A stretch of 64,000 nucleotides of DNA from Strigamia acuminata (Eukaryota > Arthropoda > Chilopoda > Geophilomorpha > Linotaeniidae), in assembly GCA_949358305.1 (NCBI GenBank), contig OX442314.1:59653369-59717368 (forward strand), written 5' to 3'. Both the position numbers and the translations under genes were made by a program. The notes below the pieces were generated by a model, which saw only the letters and a program-made list of their open reading frames with translations, made no database searches and had not been told where the DNA came from. Positions 8,392 to 19,883 of this stretch are shown here, in pieces (position 1 is the first letter of the stretch; the number at the start of each line of letters is the position of its first letter).

Positions 8392-11344
8392 TGCGTGATA
8401 TTGAGGATATTTCATTGTACATATTTTTGCCCCTCCTTACCAGTCACAAAGTAATGAGAGTTTGCAAAAGAGTGGTTCGATGGACGAAGGATCAGTTGTA
8501 GTGGTCATGGTCCCATGATTGGGATTTAGTTCTTTCTCGAATACTGCTGACCCAACACGCCACCCACTCCAGGTCCGATGGCCTCTCTCCATCAATATGT
8601 CAATATCAGTACCAAATCCACGACCTTTGGCATTCAGCCGTCCGACAGTGGATGCAAAATAGACGTGATGAGGACTCTGCAATGTCCCCACATATTCCTA
8701 CATTGCAGATAAGAAGACGTAGAATTGAGCAAGCTCTCCTCGTGGCTTGACCACCATCTTGGAGACAGTCCAATGTTGGCTGGTCGTGCAAGCTACGTGA
8801 TGAAGGTGACTATGGCGACTGCCATGACAACAAGAGGTGAGGTCGCTCTCAAGTCTGGAATGACTTGAGGCGACTCAATCGCTGTGCTGTAAATGCACGG
8901 AAGGAAATGTTAACCGACCACGCTGCCCATGAGATTAGTGGTTGGATTAGGTTGATGCAAGGCAACCCAGCAACCTAGGCAATAACATGGTGAACGAGCA
9001 ATCCCTAGACCATCACAATAAAGATAATCAATCCAAACTGTGCGTTTTCTGTGTTCTTCTTAATCGTGAATGGTGTCCAAACGCCCAATGGTCCTCCCCT
9101 GGCCATGAGGCGACCGACCACCACTCACAACTGGCTATTTTTATTTTCAAGCAAATAGAAACCGGTCCAGCAGACTCTGTGTTGATCAGCCACGTAGTCA
9201 GAATAATGAAGTTAATTTCTCGAGCGGAACGAATGGAGACATTCATTACTCTAGAGCATAATTGTTGTGGATGTTTGGGACAATTATTGTCGCAGCTTTT
9301 CTTTTAGGACACGCGTTTCCGGCTTAGCGTGTTTAACTGCACTGATCAACATGTATGTTTCGAGTGATACTCCTCTCCAACCTATTGTACCATGAGTTCC
9401 CTAACGTTGGGGTGTGTGTCATCAACAGATGTTGTTATTTGTCTATTTCATAATGATTATATGTATTGAAATTTAGTGCGACTTCAATTGAATTTCCTTT
9501 CAAGCGCAAGAGGTGTTTGTTTTGTTAATGCATGTATTCATTACCTTATTGTTTACTTGCGTTTAATGTATTGATTTGTCATTTGTTTATCACTTATGCA
9601 CTAGATTTGTTCTATTGTACACATCACCTGATGCAATTTTTATGTTTGTTATCCTGGAACCCGATGTTCCTTCTCTTGATTGTTTTTCGTCAAATAAACA
9701 TGGCGGCACTTTTGGTGCAAGTTAGGCACATTGAAAATTCATGTCTGGACTCACCTTTGTTTGGTTCATTATCAATATGGAAGCAGAAGATTGGGGAGGG
9801 GTAAAGTTCCGACACCAAATTCGGATTCTACGCCATATTTCGGGTCTAGGCGGGTCTGAGCCATGTACGACGCGGATTGTGGTTGACATTGCCTTCAACA
9901 CGATCAAATATTTTCAGATCCCCGCTCATCGCCGACCATTGGAGGAGCGCCTGCCATTTGCTGCGGGCTAGACCATTGGAGGAGTGCCGACACAGTGCCG
10001 CTAGCCAATAGTGTGATTTCTTCTGGATTTCTGAATTTCTGGATTCACGTCTGCCTACAAATATTCAGATATTCAACAATGGCAGCCAAAAACATAACAC
10101 GATTTCAATTACTTTGGATGCCAGCTGTAGAATATTCCAGACAGACGAACGAAAAGTTGCGTATCAAAGAAAAAGCAGTGCAACTAAGTATAGATTCACT
10201 ACTTGTTACTGCTGTCTAGTTAAGAATTAAGCCAACTAATCAAGATTGCGAAAATGATCAATTAAACGAAGAAGTAAGCAGTTTAAAAATTCAAGTAGCA
10301 TTTTTAGAGATGCATTACGACTCGTAATCAAATAATCCTAATTAAAAAGTAAGCATTTAAAAAATTTTAGTTAATTTAATTTGTATTCATTACATAAACT
10401 TCTTTCCAGAAACCCACTTGATTAATCACCGTTTATTTTTATTACTAGCCCTGTGTGCGGTAGCGGTATACCTTACTGCAGTATTTTTTAGAGCGCAACA
10501 CCGGGGTATTTGCTAAAATTTTAGTGTTTGGATCAGTTTTGGTCCATAATCACCATGCACTTTGTCCCCACATGATTGGGATAGTGCATAATAGTGATTT
10601 ATAATATTGGATTAAAGTATTTTACATTTACCTTTTGATTACATTCCTATTCTCGTAATAACACGTGATAACGTTTTCTATATGCACTGTTTGATTTCCT
10701 TTGTTTGATTTAGGTATTTATTTTCTCATGCTTTGTAAATGGTTGCCATGATGCCATACTGTGACCAAAATATTACACAGGGCATTATGCAGTGTGTATT
10801 GTTATCGGTTTGTGTAATCGCCACTAGATGGCTTACTGACTTTGCTTCTTTGGTTCAACATGGCGTCGCCCATGTGTTTTCCCTGCTCTCCATTATTTTA
10901 TAGTTTCCATGATGTAAGTTGTTTTATTTTGTTAAACGATTATTAGTTTTATATATTTGGCAGTTAGTTTAAGTTCGGTACGTTAGTTTTAAGTACTGAA
11001 CCATGGCATTATCGTTTCCAAGACGCACAATGTGATTCGTTTACGTACGCCCGTCATTACACGTTGGCGAGCCGCCAACGCACCGCACGTTTCCCGCACG
11101 AACACGGACGCACAAACCTCAACGAATTAACGTATTATCGTCAACGTATCTCTGATACGCATCACTGAATGTTATTTTTCTATTTCACCCCTTCAACTTG
11201 GCGATATTAATTAAATATCGCAGCGCACCTCTTCAATTGGAAGCAGAGGATGCAGCTCGAACCAATTCGAGCCTTTGGTAACTTTCTATTTAATTCGAAT
11301 TATTATTTTTTTTACTTTATTTTTGCAGGATGAGCAAAGGTTAG
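8392..11344. other. non-coding stretch
   Basis: No gene is supported over about 3 kb; the frames are short and unlike known families. Visible: a local duplication of GACCATTGGAGGAG (about 9937 and 9971), a CTCF-like CCACTAGATGGC at 10821-10832 followed by ATGGCG at 10860, and likely older Copia LTR/leader sequence from about 11060 to 11340. Confidence 0.4.
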
Positions 11345-11560
11345 GGCGAGGCTCCATGCCATATCCCCATCCTCTCTGTCGGGAATTATGAATCTTGGCA
11401 GAGAAGTATCAAGATGCTCCTTAAGTCCGAGGACCTGTGGCATCACGTCACGGAGTCTGAGCAGCTCGACAAGACAGCGACAGAAATTCAATCGGCGCTG
11501 AGACAGGGCATTGGGTCTCATGTACCTGTATGTGAGCGAGACATCAACTTATTGCTCTGA
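11345..11560 (+). pseudogene. Copia gag N-terminal fragment
   Basis: The frame reads HIPILSVGNYESWQRSIKML then LKSEDLWHHV, the N-terminal motif of Copia gag (family: L.G.NY..W...M...L...DLW..V). The frame is closed by TAG upstream at 11342-11344 and TGA at 11558-11560, so only ~70 residues remain. With 6390-6800 and 4474-4557 it shows several decayed Copia insertions. Confidence 0.65.
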
Positions 11561-11912
11561 TTACAAGATGTCATAAAAGTTTAACGGGCCGAAGATGTCA
11601 CAGCATGAAATCCTAATTTTCCACATTTTCCATACACATTTTCTACACTAACGGGAAAATATTCATACCAACCTGACTGGCGCGAATATGTCGCTATTAC
11701 ACCTGCTCATCAGGAATGAGTTACAAATTGGTTTATATTGCTTTTGTTTGTTATGGGAATCTTATCTAATCCATTATTGCTTTGATTGCAAGATGTAATA
11801 AAAGTTTAACGGGCCGGGGAGTGTCACGGCAATTCAAATTGTCCATATTTTCTATACACATTTTTTACACCGACTTCATTTCGCGCAGCTTTGTGCCTAT
11901 TTTCACATGACA
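11543..11912. repeat. dispersed repeat B, copies 1a and 1b
   Basis: The core TTGATTGCAAGATGTAATAA with following AAGTTTAACGGGCC occurs near 11550 (variant) and 11770. The longer unit (11644-11912) matches 14468-14740 and 24362-24570, including the CATTTTCACATG-type end. Non-coding; class unknown. Confidence 0.65.
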
Positions 11913-13953
11913 ATTTCCTGCCATTTCCTCCGGCAAAAAATTTTTTGCTCAAACGACAACGACTCATTGAACCAGACGACAGAGTCGTTGTCGATATGGC
12001 TCGAGTATCATTCAAGGAAAATGACTTTTGCGGATGATTTAAAAGTGCAACAAATAATAAATTTCCAACTCCACCTGGGGTTTATTGATTATTCATTTAT
12101 GACTGGAATGTTTTATCTTAATTGCACGATTGTGTAAGTAATCGAAATTATTTTATTAAATTTATTAAACGCTAACAAAATTTATTTTAATTTCAAATGT
12201 GAAAAGGAGGCCTGTAAAACTGAAATCAACCAGCCACTTAACTTAGTCTTTCCTTTGACACCGACAACGTAGAAACGAGGGCTTTTTGCCCCAGGTGTGA
12301 AGAAATTATTTGGTTTGTAAGTTTTATAATATTCATCATCATACCGGTATTATCTAACTTGTGTCATTGAATTTATTTTTAGTCTACGTCGGTAGTTTGC
12401 AAGGGGCCCGGTGGCTGTTTCCCATATAATTTCTTGTGTTGGATCGACACTTTGCAGTTCTGACTTCCATTCCAGTCCCAGTCGATGAGTAACCATGACT
12501 AAACCGTCCTGTTTATACTATTTTTCTAATCTGAAGTTTTGGAACAATTCCGTTGTAAATATAAATAAATGAAACAAGTTTTCCATTACTTTTTTTGTTT
12601 CTAATTAATTCAGCAATTGAGCAATTAATTAATTGATCGTCAAAGAAATCCCGGACATTCTAGCCAGTTTGAATGTGAGATGGCAACACCATACACAGCT
12701 ACTTCAGCAGAATAACGCCAACGACGAATGGCTTAAAACTAACCCCTCGTGGATGTGGCAATGGTTTTATTTAAGAATGCTGATTACAGCCCGCTATTTA
12801 GATGTACTTGTATTCCAGGGACCGTTGTACTGGGCGCGACGTAGCCAGGCGCGACATCGCGCCTCGAGATGCGTAGGCTAATTCAAAACGCAACTTAGCT
12901 TTTCGAAATGTGTACCGGTACGCTATTTCAAAGCGCGACATGACATGACATTTTTAGTTTCCATACGCCATTTCAAAGCGCGACGTCCTCGTCCACAACG
13001 GGTTGTGCAACGGCTTCAACCACCTCAGTGGCTTTGCAATTCAGCAACCTACATGACAATGGTAAAGGGAAATCAGTATCCATTTTCATTACAACTCCAA
13101 ATTTTCCCAAAAATGCAGCGATAAGCCAGGTAACACGGTACGAAATTTGTCGCGCCACGCTATGCCAAAGTATCCCCCCGTTAGAATAACGTATCGCGCC
13201 TCGTTAGAATAGCGTGTCACGCCACGCTATTCCAGACCACCGTAAACACAGCACGTCGCGTTTAGGAATTACAAACAATGTAATGCTGATTGCTAGGCGC
13301 AAATCCTCTGTTGACAAATCGAAACAAAACTTTAGCATTGAAGCATTATTGTGTCGTACTATAACATCTTATAGTTATGACTTGATTCGTCAACAGTTGT
13401 ATGGTCCTTTGTTTCTGTTGCAACAGGTCCAAAAGCAACATTGCTTATTTATCGCTTCCAATACAGCAGAGAATACAACATGTAAGCTCAACCTAGCCAT
13501 CTGACCAACTAGAATCGGGAAAGCAGAATAATGTCTCCTAACGTATTAAACATACAACTCACCAAATTCAGGAGAATTTGCAAACACAATGGTAGCAGTG
13601 GATGGTTACCTGCTTTTGGTGAGTGCTGAAAGTCAGTAGTAGCAACACTGCTTGGAATTCCATATTTACATCACCGGAAAGTCAAGAAAATATGATGTGG
13701 CCCATGGTGAGCCCACAGTGACCCGTCGCTGGCCCATCGTAAATATCATTTATATTCAAGATTTCATGTAATTAACCAACCAGAGATAAGTTTTAAGTGT
13801 TTCTCTCTGTTGCTACAATTTTATAAAATGAAACATGGATCCCATGGTGGGAAGTGTTGCCCCTAGCATCTTGAAACAGATTTAACTCATAACTTACTTT
13901 TTTCAAATGGGGAAAATGTGACTGTTGCGCGGCCATTGTAAGACGCAGCCCAC
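11913..13953. other. non-coding stretch with degenerate GCGCGAC repeats
   Basis: 12820-13260 holds repeated direct and inverted forms of ACGCTATTTCAAAGCGCGAC (for example near 12931 and 12965; inverted AGAATAGCGT forms near 13205 and 13225), resembling a degenerated satellite or foldback. An 82-codon frame at 12633-12881 has no recognised motif. Nothing else is supported. Confidence 0.4.
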
Positions 13954-14229
13954 ATGGTCCAGTCCAACCCCATCTCGCCAGGAGTTTATGACGTGGATCC
14001 ATTCACGATACAACGGTCACATAGCAGCGACAGCGATGAACGTTCAACTGAGACGGATATTTATTTTAAAAAACAAGGCAAAAAATACCATGTCCATGTC
14101 ACAAAAAATGAGAACCAATGGGAGCCTGGTACACCGAACTCTCCAAGTGGCCAAACCTCAAAACGTCGTTCAACTTTGAACGGAGCCGCCAAAGAGCAAG
14201 AGCCGACTTTGTCAGTCCCAGTACCGTGA
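13954..14229 (+). CDS. 91-aa hydrophilic ORF of unknown nature
   Basis: ATG at 13954, stop at 14227-14229; the product is polar and Ser/Thr/Asn/Pro-rich (SDSDERSTETD, then a basic YFKKQGKKY stretch). Its composition looks less random than neighbouring frames, but there is no known motif and no clear promoter or poly(A) signal. It may be an exon, a transposon ORF remnant or chance. Confidence 0.2.
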   Translation: MVQSNPISPGVYDVDPFTIQRSHSSDSDERSTETDIYFKKQGKKYHVHVTKNENQWEPGTPNSPSGQTSKRRSTLNGAAKEQEPTLSVPVP

Positions 14230-14467
14230 GCAATCCATAGGCCAAATGAACCACGCTGCACGACCGGTTAACCCTAACCACATGTGGTCGCAGGTCTGCT
14301 GCAGCAATGCAGCGGTAGTGATAGGAGGTATAAGATTCTGACCCCTGGACACTGAATAAAGGCCTTAAAACCATTAAAAAGTCTCTTGTGCTCAGTTCAA
14401 TGAATGTGTCGTGCGTCCAGCGCGGTTTGGGCATTCCCGTGCCCGAATGGCATCCGTCCACTCTCAC

Positions 14468-14740
14468 AACAGTATTGGGAAAATATTTTTACTAATCTGA
14501 GTGGTGCGAGTATTATTCTACCGGCTCATCAGCAATGAACACATTGATTTATATTGATTTTGTTTGTATTTTGGGAATCTTATCTGTTCCATTATTGCTT
14601 TGATTGCAAGATGTAATAAAAGGTTAAAGGGCCGAGAAGTGTTGCGGCAATTTTAATTTTCCATATTTTCCATCCACAGTTTCTACACTGACTTCATTTC
14701 CCACAGCTTTGTGCCCATTTTCACATGCCTAGTGTACATC
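14468..14740. repeat. dispersed repeat B, copy 2
   Basis: Aligns with 11644-11912, from GGGAAAATATT through the GCAAGATGTAATAAAAG core to CTTTGTGCCCATTTTCACATG. Confidence 0.65.
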
Positions 14741-14992
14741 CCCCGTTTTTGTTAATGATTAAATACTCGTACATTCTTTAAATTAAATACATTCTTTAAG
14801 AAACATCATATCTGACAAAAGTTATATCAGAATTATATTAATTTCCTCTCAACTTTTTGGATACAGCAAAAATGTTTTAAGCCGGTTACCACTTAATCGG
14901 AATTATGGCAGAACCAAAAATGGTATAATTATCCGGCACGAGGATATTTGGCACCCAAGATGAACCCTTAGTTGGCAATTGCAATAAGTAAG

Positions 14993-15143
14993 TGTCGTGT
15001 ATTCGGGAGTCAATCATACACGTTCGGTTGTATAAGTAATAGTGAACTTTATTCACCGCTCAGGTGTATGCATCACCTGGCGGGCACATGATTAATTAGT
15101 GCTGCCACCTAGTGGCATAATATACAAACATACAAATACGACA
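14993..15143 (-). repeat. 3' LTR of the Mag-like element
   Basis: 151 bp, TGTCG...CGACA, matching 19615-19765. It contains GCCACCTAGTGG (15104-15115), the reverse complement of a sequence fitting the CTCF core consensus. Confidence 0.92.
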
Positions 15144-15160
15144 TCACTTCTTTTTTTTCA
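15144..15160 (-). other. polypurine tract
   Basis: On the minus strand GAAAAAAAAGAAGTGA lies directly before the 3' LTR, where second-strand priming occurs in LTR elements. Confidence 0.7.
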
Positions 15161-15302
15161 AAGTGATAAACAATAATAAATAAAATGAATAAATACATGA
15201 TTATGAATTACAAATATTTTCTCAGGCCTGAGTTTGTTTTCTCAACTAAACACTTAGTACTTATTAACTAAAACTCTTTTCCAACCTCTACGCAATTTCA
15301 CA

Positions 15303-17561
15303 TCAAGTCAAATCATAGTTTGCCAAATATCTTGGCACACTCTTCGCACGTCTCGGGCGTGGTGATCGCGAGGCCGGTGGTGGTTTCGGTTGTCGCGGAC
15401 CTCGTGGTGCCCCTCGTCCTCTCGGGGGTTGGGCTGTCTGCGCAACTGGCACCGGTGGCGGTAGCACTTCTGGGCGCTCTACGATCTCTGGAAGTGGCTC
15501 CTCGTCGATACCTGGCTCTGGAACTACATCTGGATGTGGAATCGCCTCTGTCTCTGTTGTGGGAATAGTTGTTGTTTCCAATAAAGCATCGTCTGCTTCT
15601 ATGAATTTCCTCACATGGGAAATATTTCGTTTCAGGATTCTGCCATCTGGAGTCCTCAGGATTATGCAGTTCTTTTTCTTATTTTGCACAACCATTATTT
15701 CTTTGTAAAATGCTGCATCAAGTTTGAGTTTACGAATTTTCGACAACAACACCTTGTCTCCAATCCGAATGCTGCTTTGCTCTGCTTTCCGAACTCGATC
15801 CGCATATACCTTCGACTTCTCCTTTTCGGCTTCATCCTTTACTCGGACTGTTCTAAACAGTTTTCCTTTTTCCAATTTGGAAATCTGTGGTAATTTAGTT
15901 CTCATTTTTCGCGACGTCATCAGCTGGAAAGGCAAACTTCCCGTCGTCCTGTGCTCCGTGCTTCTATATGCTTGCAAAAATTCTCCGAGGGCGGGTTTCC
16001 AGTCCTTGTCCTCCACCTGAGCTGCGCGAAATGCTTTAACGAATGACTTGTTAAGTCTTTCAACTGTGCCGTTGGCCTGGGGCCAGTACGGCGTGACACG
16101 GCGATGAACAACGCCATTTTCCTCAAGAAATAGTCGAAATTGTTCCGACACGAACTGCGGTCCGTTGTCGGAGACAATGGTCTCTGGAATTCCCCAACAA
16201 TCGAATAAATCACGCAACCACGCGACTATTTGCTCTGCTTTCGTCGACTTCATAATCTTGGCTTCCGGCCATCTGGAAAAATAGTCGACGACTACGACGA
16301 CTGAATTCCCATCGAGGAACGGGCCGCAAATATCGATCGCGATGTCCCTCCAGGGTCCCTTCGGCAACGGTGTACTTATTATCGGTTCCGAGCGCTCTGT
16401 CCTTCCTCCAAATTGACATGCTCGACATCCACGAATGACATTTTCCACTTCTTCATCGATACTAGGCCACCAGACCTTTTCACGGAGTCGTTGCTTCGTG
16501 CGGACAATTCCTTGATGTCCTTGGTGGGCCAATAAAATGACTTTTGTCCTCAAACTCTTTGGGACAACAATCCTCGTGCCGCGCAATAAAACTCCGCTTG
16601 AAAATGCCAACTCGTGTCGTACGGCCTCAAAACGTTTCGACTCTGCTGTAAACCGTTTTCCGTCGTCGATATCTTTCTTCAACTTCCTAATCTCCTCATC
16701 TGTCGTTGACGCTTGTCCGATTTCCGCTAAAGTCATCGCTTTTGGAATTGCGTTCGCAAGCACAAAATGCACATGACGCTCGCTCTCCCCGACAAACCCT
16801 TTCCCTTCGTCCAGGGGTAACATCCTGGAGAGTGGATCAGCGATGTTCGACGCTCCGGGCTTGTGACGGATTTTAAACTCGAACGGCTGGAGCCGAAGCA
16901 CCCAGCGTTCGATCCTCGCGGATGGCTTCGACCGCGTTGAGTATATGACTTCCAACGCTTTGTGGTCGGTTATCAGCTGGAATTGGTTTCCAATCAAAAA
17001 CAATCTGAATTTTTCACAGTCCCAGACGACTGCCAGGGCCTCACGTTCTGTCTGGGAATACCTCCGTTCGACCCCCGACAGCATCCGGCTGGCGTAGGCA
17101 ATTGGCTTTTTGTTTCCATCCGGCTGGCGCTGGACGAGCACGGCTCCAAGTCCGACCGGCGACGCGTCCACGATGAGTTGGGTTTCGGCGCCCTTTCTAA
17201 AAAATGCTAACGTCTCAGCAGCGCACATTGCTGACTTCAACTGCTCAAAAGCTCTTTGCTGTTGTTTACCCCATCGGAAAACGCTCTCTTTCCTCGCCAC
17301 TTCGCGTAGTGGTTCAGCCATTGTCGCGAAGTTCGGAATATATCGGGCGCAGAAGTTAACAAGACCGAGAAAACTTCTCACTTCGGTCTCATTCTTTGGT
17401 GGAACCGTCTGTCTAACTGCCAAAACTTTTTGTTCGGCCACTGAAATCCCATTTCTGGAAATTACATGGCCAAGAAAGTCCAACCGGTCTAACCCAAAAC
17501 GACACTTGTTCAAATTGAGCGTCAGTCCGTTCTCGCTCAAAACACACAGAACCTTTTTCAA
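15303..17561 (-). CDS. pol 3' part: RT thumb, RNase H, integrase
   Basis: 752 residues in one frame. They begin in the RT C-terminus (KKVLCVLSENGLTLNLNKC). RNase H is at about 125-250 with Asp132 (VDAS), Glu in TEREALA and Asp199 (ITDH). The integrase zinc domain is at about 346-382 (HQGHQG...CRACQ), the catalytic core has Asp410, Asp465 (SDNGPQF) and Glu501 (TVERLNKS), D-to-E spacing 36. The Pro/Arg-rich tail ends about 160 bp before the LTR. The ATG drawn here is internal: in the family this is continuous with the upstream frame, from which it is separated by two small indels in 17562-17646. All catalytic residues I can see are kept. Confidence 0.9.
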   Translation of the reverse strand: MKKVLCVLSENGLTLNLNKCRFGLDRLDFLGHVISRNGISVAEQKVLAVRQTVPPKNETEVRSFLGLVNFCARYIPNFATMAEPLREVARKESVFRWGKQQQRAFEQLKSAMCAAETLAFFRKGAETQLIVDASPVGLGAVLVQRQPDGNKKPIAYASRMLSGVERRYSQTEREALAVVWDCEKFRLFLIGNQFQLITDHKALEVIYSTRSKPSARIERWVLRLQPFEFKIRHKPGASNIADPLSRMLPLDEGKGFVGESERHVHFVLANAIPKAMTLAEIGQASTTDEEIRKLKKDIDDGKRFTAESKRFEAVRHELAFSSGVLLRGTRIVVPKSLRTKVILLAHQGHQGIVRTKQRLREKVWWPSIDEEVENVIRGCRACQFGGRTERSEPIISTPLPKGPWRDIAIDICGPFLDGNSVVVVVDYFSRWPEAKIMKSTKAEQIVAWLRDLFDCWGIPETIVSDNGPQFVSEQFRLFLEENGVVHRRVTPYWPQANGTVERLNKSFVKAFRAAQVEDKDWKPALGEFLQAYRSTEHRTTGSLPFQLMTSRKMRTKLPQISKLEKGKLFRTVRVKDEAEKEKSKVYADRVRKAEQSSIRIGDKVLLSKIRKLKLDAAFYKEIMVVQNKKKNCIILRTPDGRILKRNISHVRKFIEADDALLETTTIPTTETEAIPHPDVVPEPGIDEEPLPEIVERPEVLPPPVPVAQTAQPPRGRGAPRGPRQPKPPPASRSPRPRRAKSVPRYLANYDLT

Positions 17562-17621
17562 ACGTTCATATCGTGCTCTCGCACAGTCCGTCCGTGAACG
17601 ATGATGTCGTCGAGTGAATTC

Positions 17622-19469
17622 TTACAGCCCTCGCAGCCTTCTAGTAGTCTGTATAATTCTCTGGTACTCCTCGGGGGCCGACGCCACGCCGAAGAATAAT
17701 CGTTTGTACCTAAAAAGTCCCCTATGCGTCACAAAGACAGTATATTTCCTCGACGACTCGCGTAGTGGGATCTGAAGGTAGCCCCAACGGCAGTCTAATT
17801 TCGATATAACCTCCGCCCCGTCTATCTCCTCGAGAATTTCTTCAATCGTCGGGAGCGGATGGCGACAGCGTTTGATGGCTTCATTAACGGCGCGCATATC
17901 TAGACAGATACGCACAGACCCGTCCGGTTTCGCCACTGGAACCATCGGTGAAATCCATTCTGTCGGGCCGCTTACGGGCTCGATTATGTCCTGTTTCAAC
18001 AAAAGGTCAATTTCTTCGTCGATTTTCTTACGCACGTGAAACGGGATTCGTAGCACCGCCTGCGCGACCGGCTTCACCGTTGGGTCCATGTACAGATCCA
18101 ACTCGAAGTTCTTTAACTTGCCAATTCCGCTAAACATCTCTTCGTGCGGGATTATTAGTTGCGCCAATTCGTCTCTCAAAGCGTCCATTGCTGCCCTGAA
18201 CGTTGAATCGTCCTTCACTGCACACACGTCTTCTTTTTTAAACTCCACGAGTTCCAACTCTTTCGACGTGGCTTTTCCTAACAATGAAACATTGCCTGAC
18301 GGCACAACAATGAATTTCGCTTTTACTTTCTTCTCTCGTGTCCGAATTATGGCGTCAAACTGTCCCCTGGTTTCCAACGGTCTCGAACATCCGTACGCAA
18401 AAACATTCGTCGTGGTCGGTTTCAACTCCAACCCTCGTTTTTTCAGCAATTTCCACGTATTTAAGTCAATTAAATTGACTGATGAACCCGAATCAACCAA
18501 AACACGCACGTATTGGTCCTCGATCCGTACCTGCACACAATCTTTAGTCATTATTGAATTGATGTTAAAACAATACTCATCCTCGCTGTGTTCGCTCACG
18601 CCAACGAATTGTACTCGATCCGTGCCTCGACCTCGCCCTCTTCCGCTCTTCAAACGACACACTTTCGCAAAGTGTCCCTTTTTATGACAAAAAGAGCACT
18701 CTTTATCTTTCGCCACTGTGCAATCGTTCGCGAAATGTCCAGGTCGTCCGCAACGGAAACACTCGAGAGTTCCTTTTGATCTTCCACCTTGATTTTCCTC
18801 CGTTTGAGCCGGTTTTTCCCCACTCTTCCAAAATTGTCCACGTTTCTTATTTCCTCTGCCTCGAAAATTTCGTTTTTCACCTGAAATTTTATTCACACTT
18901 TCTTCTTTTGGGATTTTACTACCAAAATCCTTCTCCATCACTGCAGCTTGCGACTCACTCGCCTCCGCCGCGCGTGCGAGTTTCAAAAGACTTGCCAACG
19001 TTAGGTCATCCTCCCTTAATAAACGACGACGTAATACCTTGTCTCGTCCCTTGTCTAAAACTTGGTCCACGATCATGTCGTCTTCCAATTGTGAGAACTC
19101 GCAACCTGTTACAGCTGCCTTCAGTCGTGTAACAAACGCATCCATTGTTTCAGTTGCTTCTTGTGTAATCTGCCTAAACACATGCCGCTCAAACCGTAAA
19201 TTCTTCTTTGGTGAGAAATATGACTTCAGCGCTGCAGTCGCCGTATCAAAATCTACCTTTTCTGCGGTAGTAAATGTTGCGAAAATTTTCTGGACGTCAG
19301 GCCCAGCTAAATGGAGCAGCATGGCCTTCTTTTGTGCTGCGGACTTCACGTCTGCTGCAAGCAGATAATACCCGAAAGCCTCAGACCACGTTTTCCATCG
19401 TTGGTCCAGATTTCCGTCTGAAATCTCGAATTTTCCAACTGCGGGCAAATTGAAGGTCGCCATTTTCAC
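17622..19469 (-). CDS. gag-protease-RT 5' part
   Basis: 615 residues. Gag is at about 1-235; two CCHC zinc knuckles follow at 237-250 (CFRCGRPGHFANDC) and 258-271 (CSFCHKKGHFAKVC), and the aspartic protease has DSGSS at 326-330. RT is from about 450 (LDMRAVN, SKLDCRWGYLQIPL with the first catalytic Asp, FFGVASAPEEYQ). The frame stops just before the YxDD box because of an extra base at about 17640-17646 relative to the family. The start at 19467-19469 (MKMATFNLP) is typical for Mag gag; an ATG two codons downstream is also possible. Gag, protease and RT share one frame without a programmed shift. Confidence 0.9.
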   Translation of the reverse strand: MKMATFNLPAVGKFEISDGNLDQRWKTWSEAFGYYLLAADVKSAAQKKAMLLHLAGPDVQKIFATFTTAEKVDFDTATAALKSYFSPKKNLRFERHVFRQITQEATETMDAFVTRLKAAVTGCEFSQLEDDMIVDQVLDKGRDKVLRRRLLREDDLTLASLLKLARAAEASESQAAVMEKDFGSKIPKEESVNKISGEKRNFRGRGNKKRGQFWKSGEKPAQTEENQGGRSKGTLECFRCGRPGHFANDCTVAKDKECSFCHKKGHFAKVCRLKSGRGRGRGTDRVQFVGVSEHSEDEYCFNINSIMTKDCVQVRIEDQYVRVLVDSGSSVNLIDLNTWKLLKKRGLELKPTTTNVFAYGCSRPLETRGQFDAIIRTREKKVKAKFIVVPSGNVSLLGKATSKELELVEFKKEDVCAVKDDSTFRAAMDALRDELAQLIIPHEEMFSGIGKLKNFELDLYMDPTVKPVAQAVLRIPFHVRKKIDEEIDLLLKQDIIEPVSGPTEWISPMVPVAKPDGSVRICLDMRAVNEAIKRCRHPLPTIEEILEEIDGAEVISKLDCRWGYLQIPLRESSRKYTVFVTHRGLFRYKRLFFGVASAPEEYQRIIQTTRRLRGL

Positions 19470-19597
19470 GCCAAGTTTCCTCTGCGCTTCCGTAGAAAAA
19501 ACACTCGCCAGCAGTCAGCTAGGCTGCCGACAATTAAATTCCACTCACAGTTACTCCTTGATAGTTATTGTTCGTGAAAAACTAGGTGACCTGCGGA

Positions 19598-19611
19598 CAT
19601 CCTCGTCGCCA
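19598..19611 (-). other. primer-binding site, tRNA-Ser type
   Basis: On the minus strand TGGCGACGAGGATG, three bases inside the LTR. It is complementary to the 3' end of tRNA-Ser(GCU) as I know it (ends CCTCGTCGCCA). Confidence 0.7.
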
Positions 19612-19614
19612 ATT

Positions 19615-19765
19615 TGTCGTGTATTCGGGAGTCAATCATACACGTTCGGTTGTATAAGTAATAGTGAACTTTATTCACCGCTCAGGTGTATGCATCACCT
19701 GGCGGGCACATGATTAATTAGTGCTGCCACCTAGTGGCATAATATACAAACATACAAATACGACA
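19615..19765 (-). repeat. 5' LTR of the Mag-like element
   Basis: 151 bp, same as 14993-15143, with the CTCF-like core at 19726-19737. Confidence 0.92.
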
Positions 19766-19883
19766 GTAAGCATAAGTCAGCGTTTGCAGTCACATAATCA
19801 CGGTGCATACCATCAATGGGTGAGGGCTACTTTGCTTTCTATGATTTGGACAACTATAATGCTGTTTATATACCTGGACACCC

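Larger units (their letters stand above)
14993..19765 (-). mobile_element. Ty3/Gypsy LTR retrotransposon, Mag-like (4.8 kb)
   Basis: A complete insertion with 151-bp LTRs (14993-15143 and 19615-19765; TGTCG...CGACA) and a perfect 5-bp target duplication GTAAG (14988-14992 and 19766-19770). On the minus strand the order is LTR, tRNA-Ser primer site, gag-protease-RT, RT-RNase H-integrase, polypurine tract, LTR. The LTRs look identical, so insertion was recent, yet pol has two small frame breaks in RT. No env, no chromodomain; the C-terminal tail is Pro/Arg-rich. LTR size and primer suggest the Mag clade; that placement is inference. Confidence 0.93.
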
